NCBI GenBank assembly: GCA_000969725.1
Contig: JXSR01S033947.1
Reading direction: 5' to 3' (one strand)
Source of the DNA: Ophiothrix spiculata
Taxonomy: Eukaryota; Echinodermata; Ophiuroidea; Amphilepidida; Ophiotrichidae
DNA: 26,416 nucleotides
In this document: positions 25,257-26,416 of the stretch, piece after piece
Layout: each line of letters starts with the position of its first letter
Position numbering within the stretch: position 1 is the first letter of the stretch
Notes under the pieces: model-generated
Told to the model about the DNA's origin: nothing
Database searches by the model: none
What the model saw: only the letters and a program-made list of their open reading frames with translations
Program-made: the position numbers and the translations under genes

Positions 25257-25748
25257 AAAATACTATGTAGTAAAACTTCCACACTACAAATTCAACCAAA
25301 ATATTGAAGTTGCTTACAAATTTTATGATTAATATGCTTCTTGAGAGTCTTGTGCATCTCATGATAGGTAATTTGTTAACATTTAGAATCACAATGTGTG
25401 ATTTTGGGGCCAAAACTTACCTTGTATGCTGTAACATTGGGTTTCCGAATTTGACAACCTCAACTTTGTTTATGTCCAGATTTTGGGTAAAACATTTCAT
25501 CTTTCGATTTAAATTAGTTTTGTAATGATTCTACACTAGTTAAAGATGTTGTCTGTGTTGAGAGAAATTTATTTGGGTTTTTAATTTCTGAATTATTTCA
25601 TGTCAAAACTTAGAAAGCTTAAACGGCAATGTAACTCCACATATTCCATGTAACTCTGGACACTTGGTCCTGAGTTACAATTATTGGAACTAGGTTTACC
25701 CTTGGTAGATCTTGAGTGCACATTCAGTTGCTGTCTTTTAACTCTATC

Positions 25749-25980
25749 CAGGGGTGTAGCTAGGGGAGGGCAAGGGGGGCAAGTTGCTCCAGGCGCCAGC
25801 TCTAGGGAGGCGCAAAATGATGCCCAAATCGCCACTATATGAAAAATAATTGGACCAACAACAGGGGAAACACTGCTGAAATTAGCCAAGGGAAACACTG
25901 CTGAAATTAGCCAATTTTTGCCTAAATTTTTTGCGCGCTCTGCGCCCTTAAGATTTCGGTACTAAAATAAAGCTATTCAT
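25749..25980. mobile_element. Single end of a CAGGGGTGTAGCTAGG element
   Basis: caggggtgtagctaggggag with ggcaagttgctccaggcgcc is a terminus widely seen in animal repeats. The opposite end is not in the window. It includes two exact 25-bp tandem copies (gggaaacactgctgaaatta..) at 25865-25889 and 25890-25914. The minus-strand ORF at 25593-25898 is a shadow of this repeat. Confidence 0.55.
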
Positions 25981-26416
25981 ATGCGGAAATAAATATTTTG
26001 CCACGGACAGTGGAGAAAACATGAATTCAAACCCCAACATTTAAATGTGTTTGTGGAATTTTACTACATAGGTCAGCAGAGGGAATCATAAAAGGCATGT
26101 TTATTTCACTTTTATTTTATTTACTAGACTATCCTGTCATGTTTGTGTATTATTGGTGCTATTTCATATGTTTACATGTATTGTTGTCACAATGTCAGCT
26201 CATCAATATGGGTATCATCTCTGAATTATCCTCCCTCCCAGCATAAAGCCTGACTTAAAAAGCTGTGACTGTGTACATAGTAAATGGGCTTTGCCTGGTA
26301 ACTTTTTTCTATATGTACTACAATCTTTTGTGTTTATTGTTTAATTCAAGTTCTACAACAAAAGGAACACAATAGCAATATAGATCGAACTAATGAGGTT
26401 TGCTAGTGTCATGTCC
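25981..26416. other. Right edge of window, nothing recognised
   Basis: AT-rich sequence. A minus-strand first exon of the MBOAT gene was looked for here and in 24490-25750 and not identified. Confidence 0.5.

Overview
The window looks like animal genomic DNA: AT-rich and repeat-dense, with short exons separated by kilobase introns with GT..AG borders. It holds part of one recognisable protein-coding gene, on the minus strand: an MBOAT1/2-type lysophospholipid acyltransferase. Five consecutive exons can be placed (23039..22894, 17061..16891, 14753..14698, 8110..8056, 2312..2135). They total 606 nt, or 202 codons, the reading phase closes at every junction, and the joined protein aligns without gaps to the N-terminal third of vertebrate MBOAT1/2 as I remember it. 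The start exon, the promoter and the C-terminal exons carrying the catalytic Asn/His lie outside the window or were not found. No second host gene, no structural RNA gene, no CRISPR and no prokaryotic features were seen. The type of LINEs, SINEs and MITEs suggests a marine invertebrate, perhaps a deuterostome (echinoderm, hemichordate or cephalochordate). That placement is an inference with low confidence.

Layout, left to right on the + strand. 1-2134 is beyond exon 6 and contains a fold-back element (1853-2122) ending 11 bp from the exon 6 splice donor. 2135-2312 is exon 6. The next intron (2313-8055) carries diverged tandem repeats (2850-3400), a MITE (3961-4283), an unusual array of a CTCGCTAGTCCGAA motif that switches orientation in the middle (5055-5626), a Harbinger-like MITE (6400-6649), a 111-bp tandem repeat (6960-7250), and a cluster of decayed copies of exon 5 (7371-7748) split by a TA-flanked MITE (7767-8001). 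8056-8110 is the intact exon 5. The next intron (8111-14697) contains a nested stack: an L2/CR1-like LINE broken by a tRNA-derived SINE, by an 840-base assembly gap and by a second LINE that is itself broken by a Harbinger-like MITE. A second CTAGTCCGAA array (14072-14246) lies near exon 4 (14698-14753).

The intron 14754-16890 has a TTAA-flanked element, a hAT-like MITE with an 8-bp target duplication and a small terminal-inverted-repeat (TIR) element. Exon 3 is 16891-17061. The long intron 17062-22893 carries a run of TTAA-flanked elements, a 164-bp tandem duplication, two more Harbinger-like MITEs, a SINE with a tRNA-like head, and a piggyBac-like element with a tRNA-like core. Exon 2 is 22894-23039. 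Upstream of it are a 3' fragment of a LINE of the restriction-like-endonuclease type (23345-24490) and single transposon ends.

The points most worth following up are the tandem decayed copies of MBOAT exon 5 in which only one copy is still spliceable, the fold-back hairpin almost touching the exon 6 donor, and the bidirectional CTCGCTAGTCCGAA array. All calls come from reading the sequence. No database search was run.
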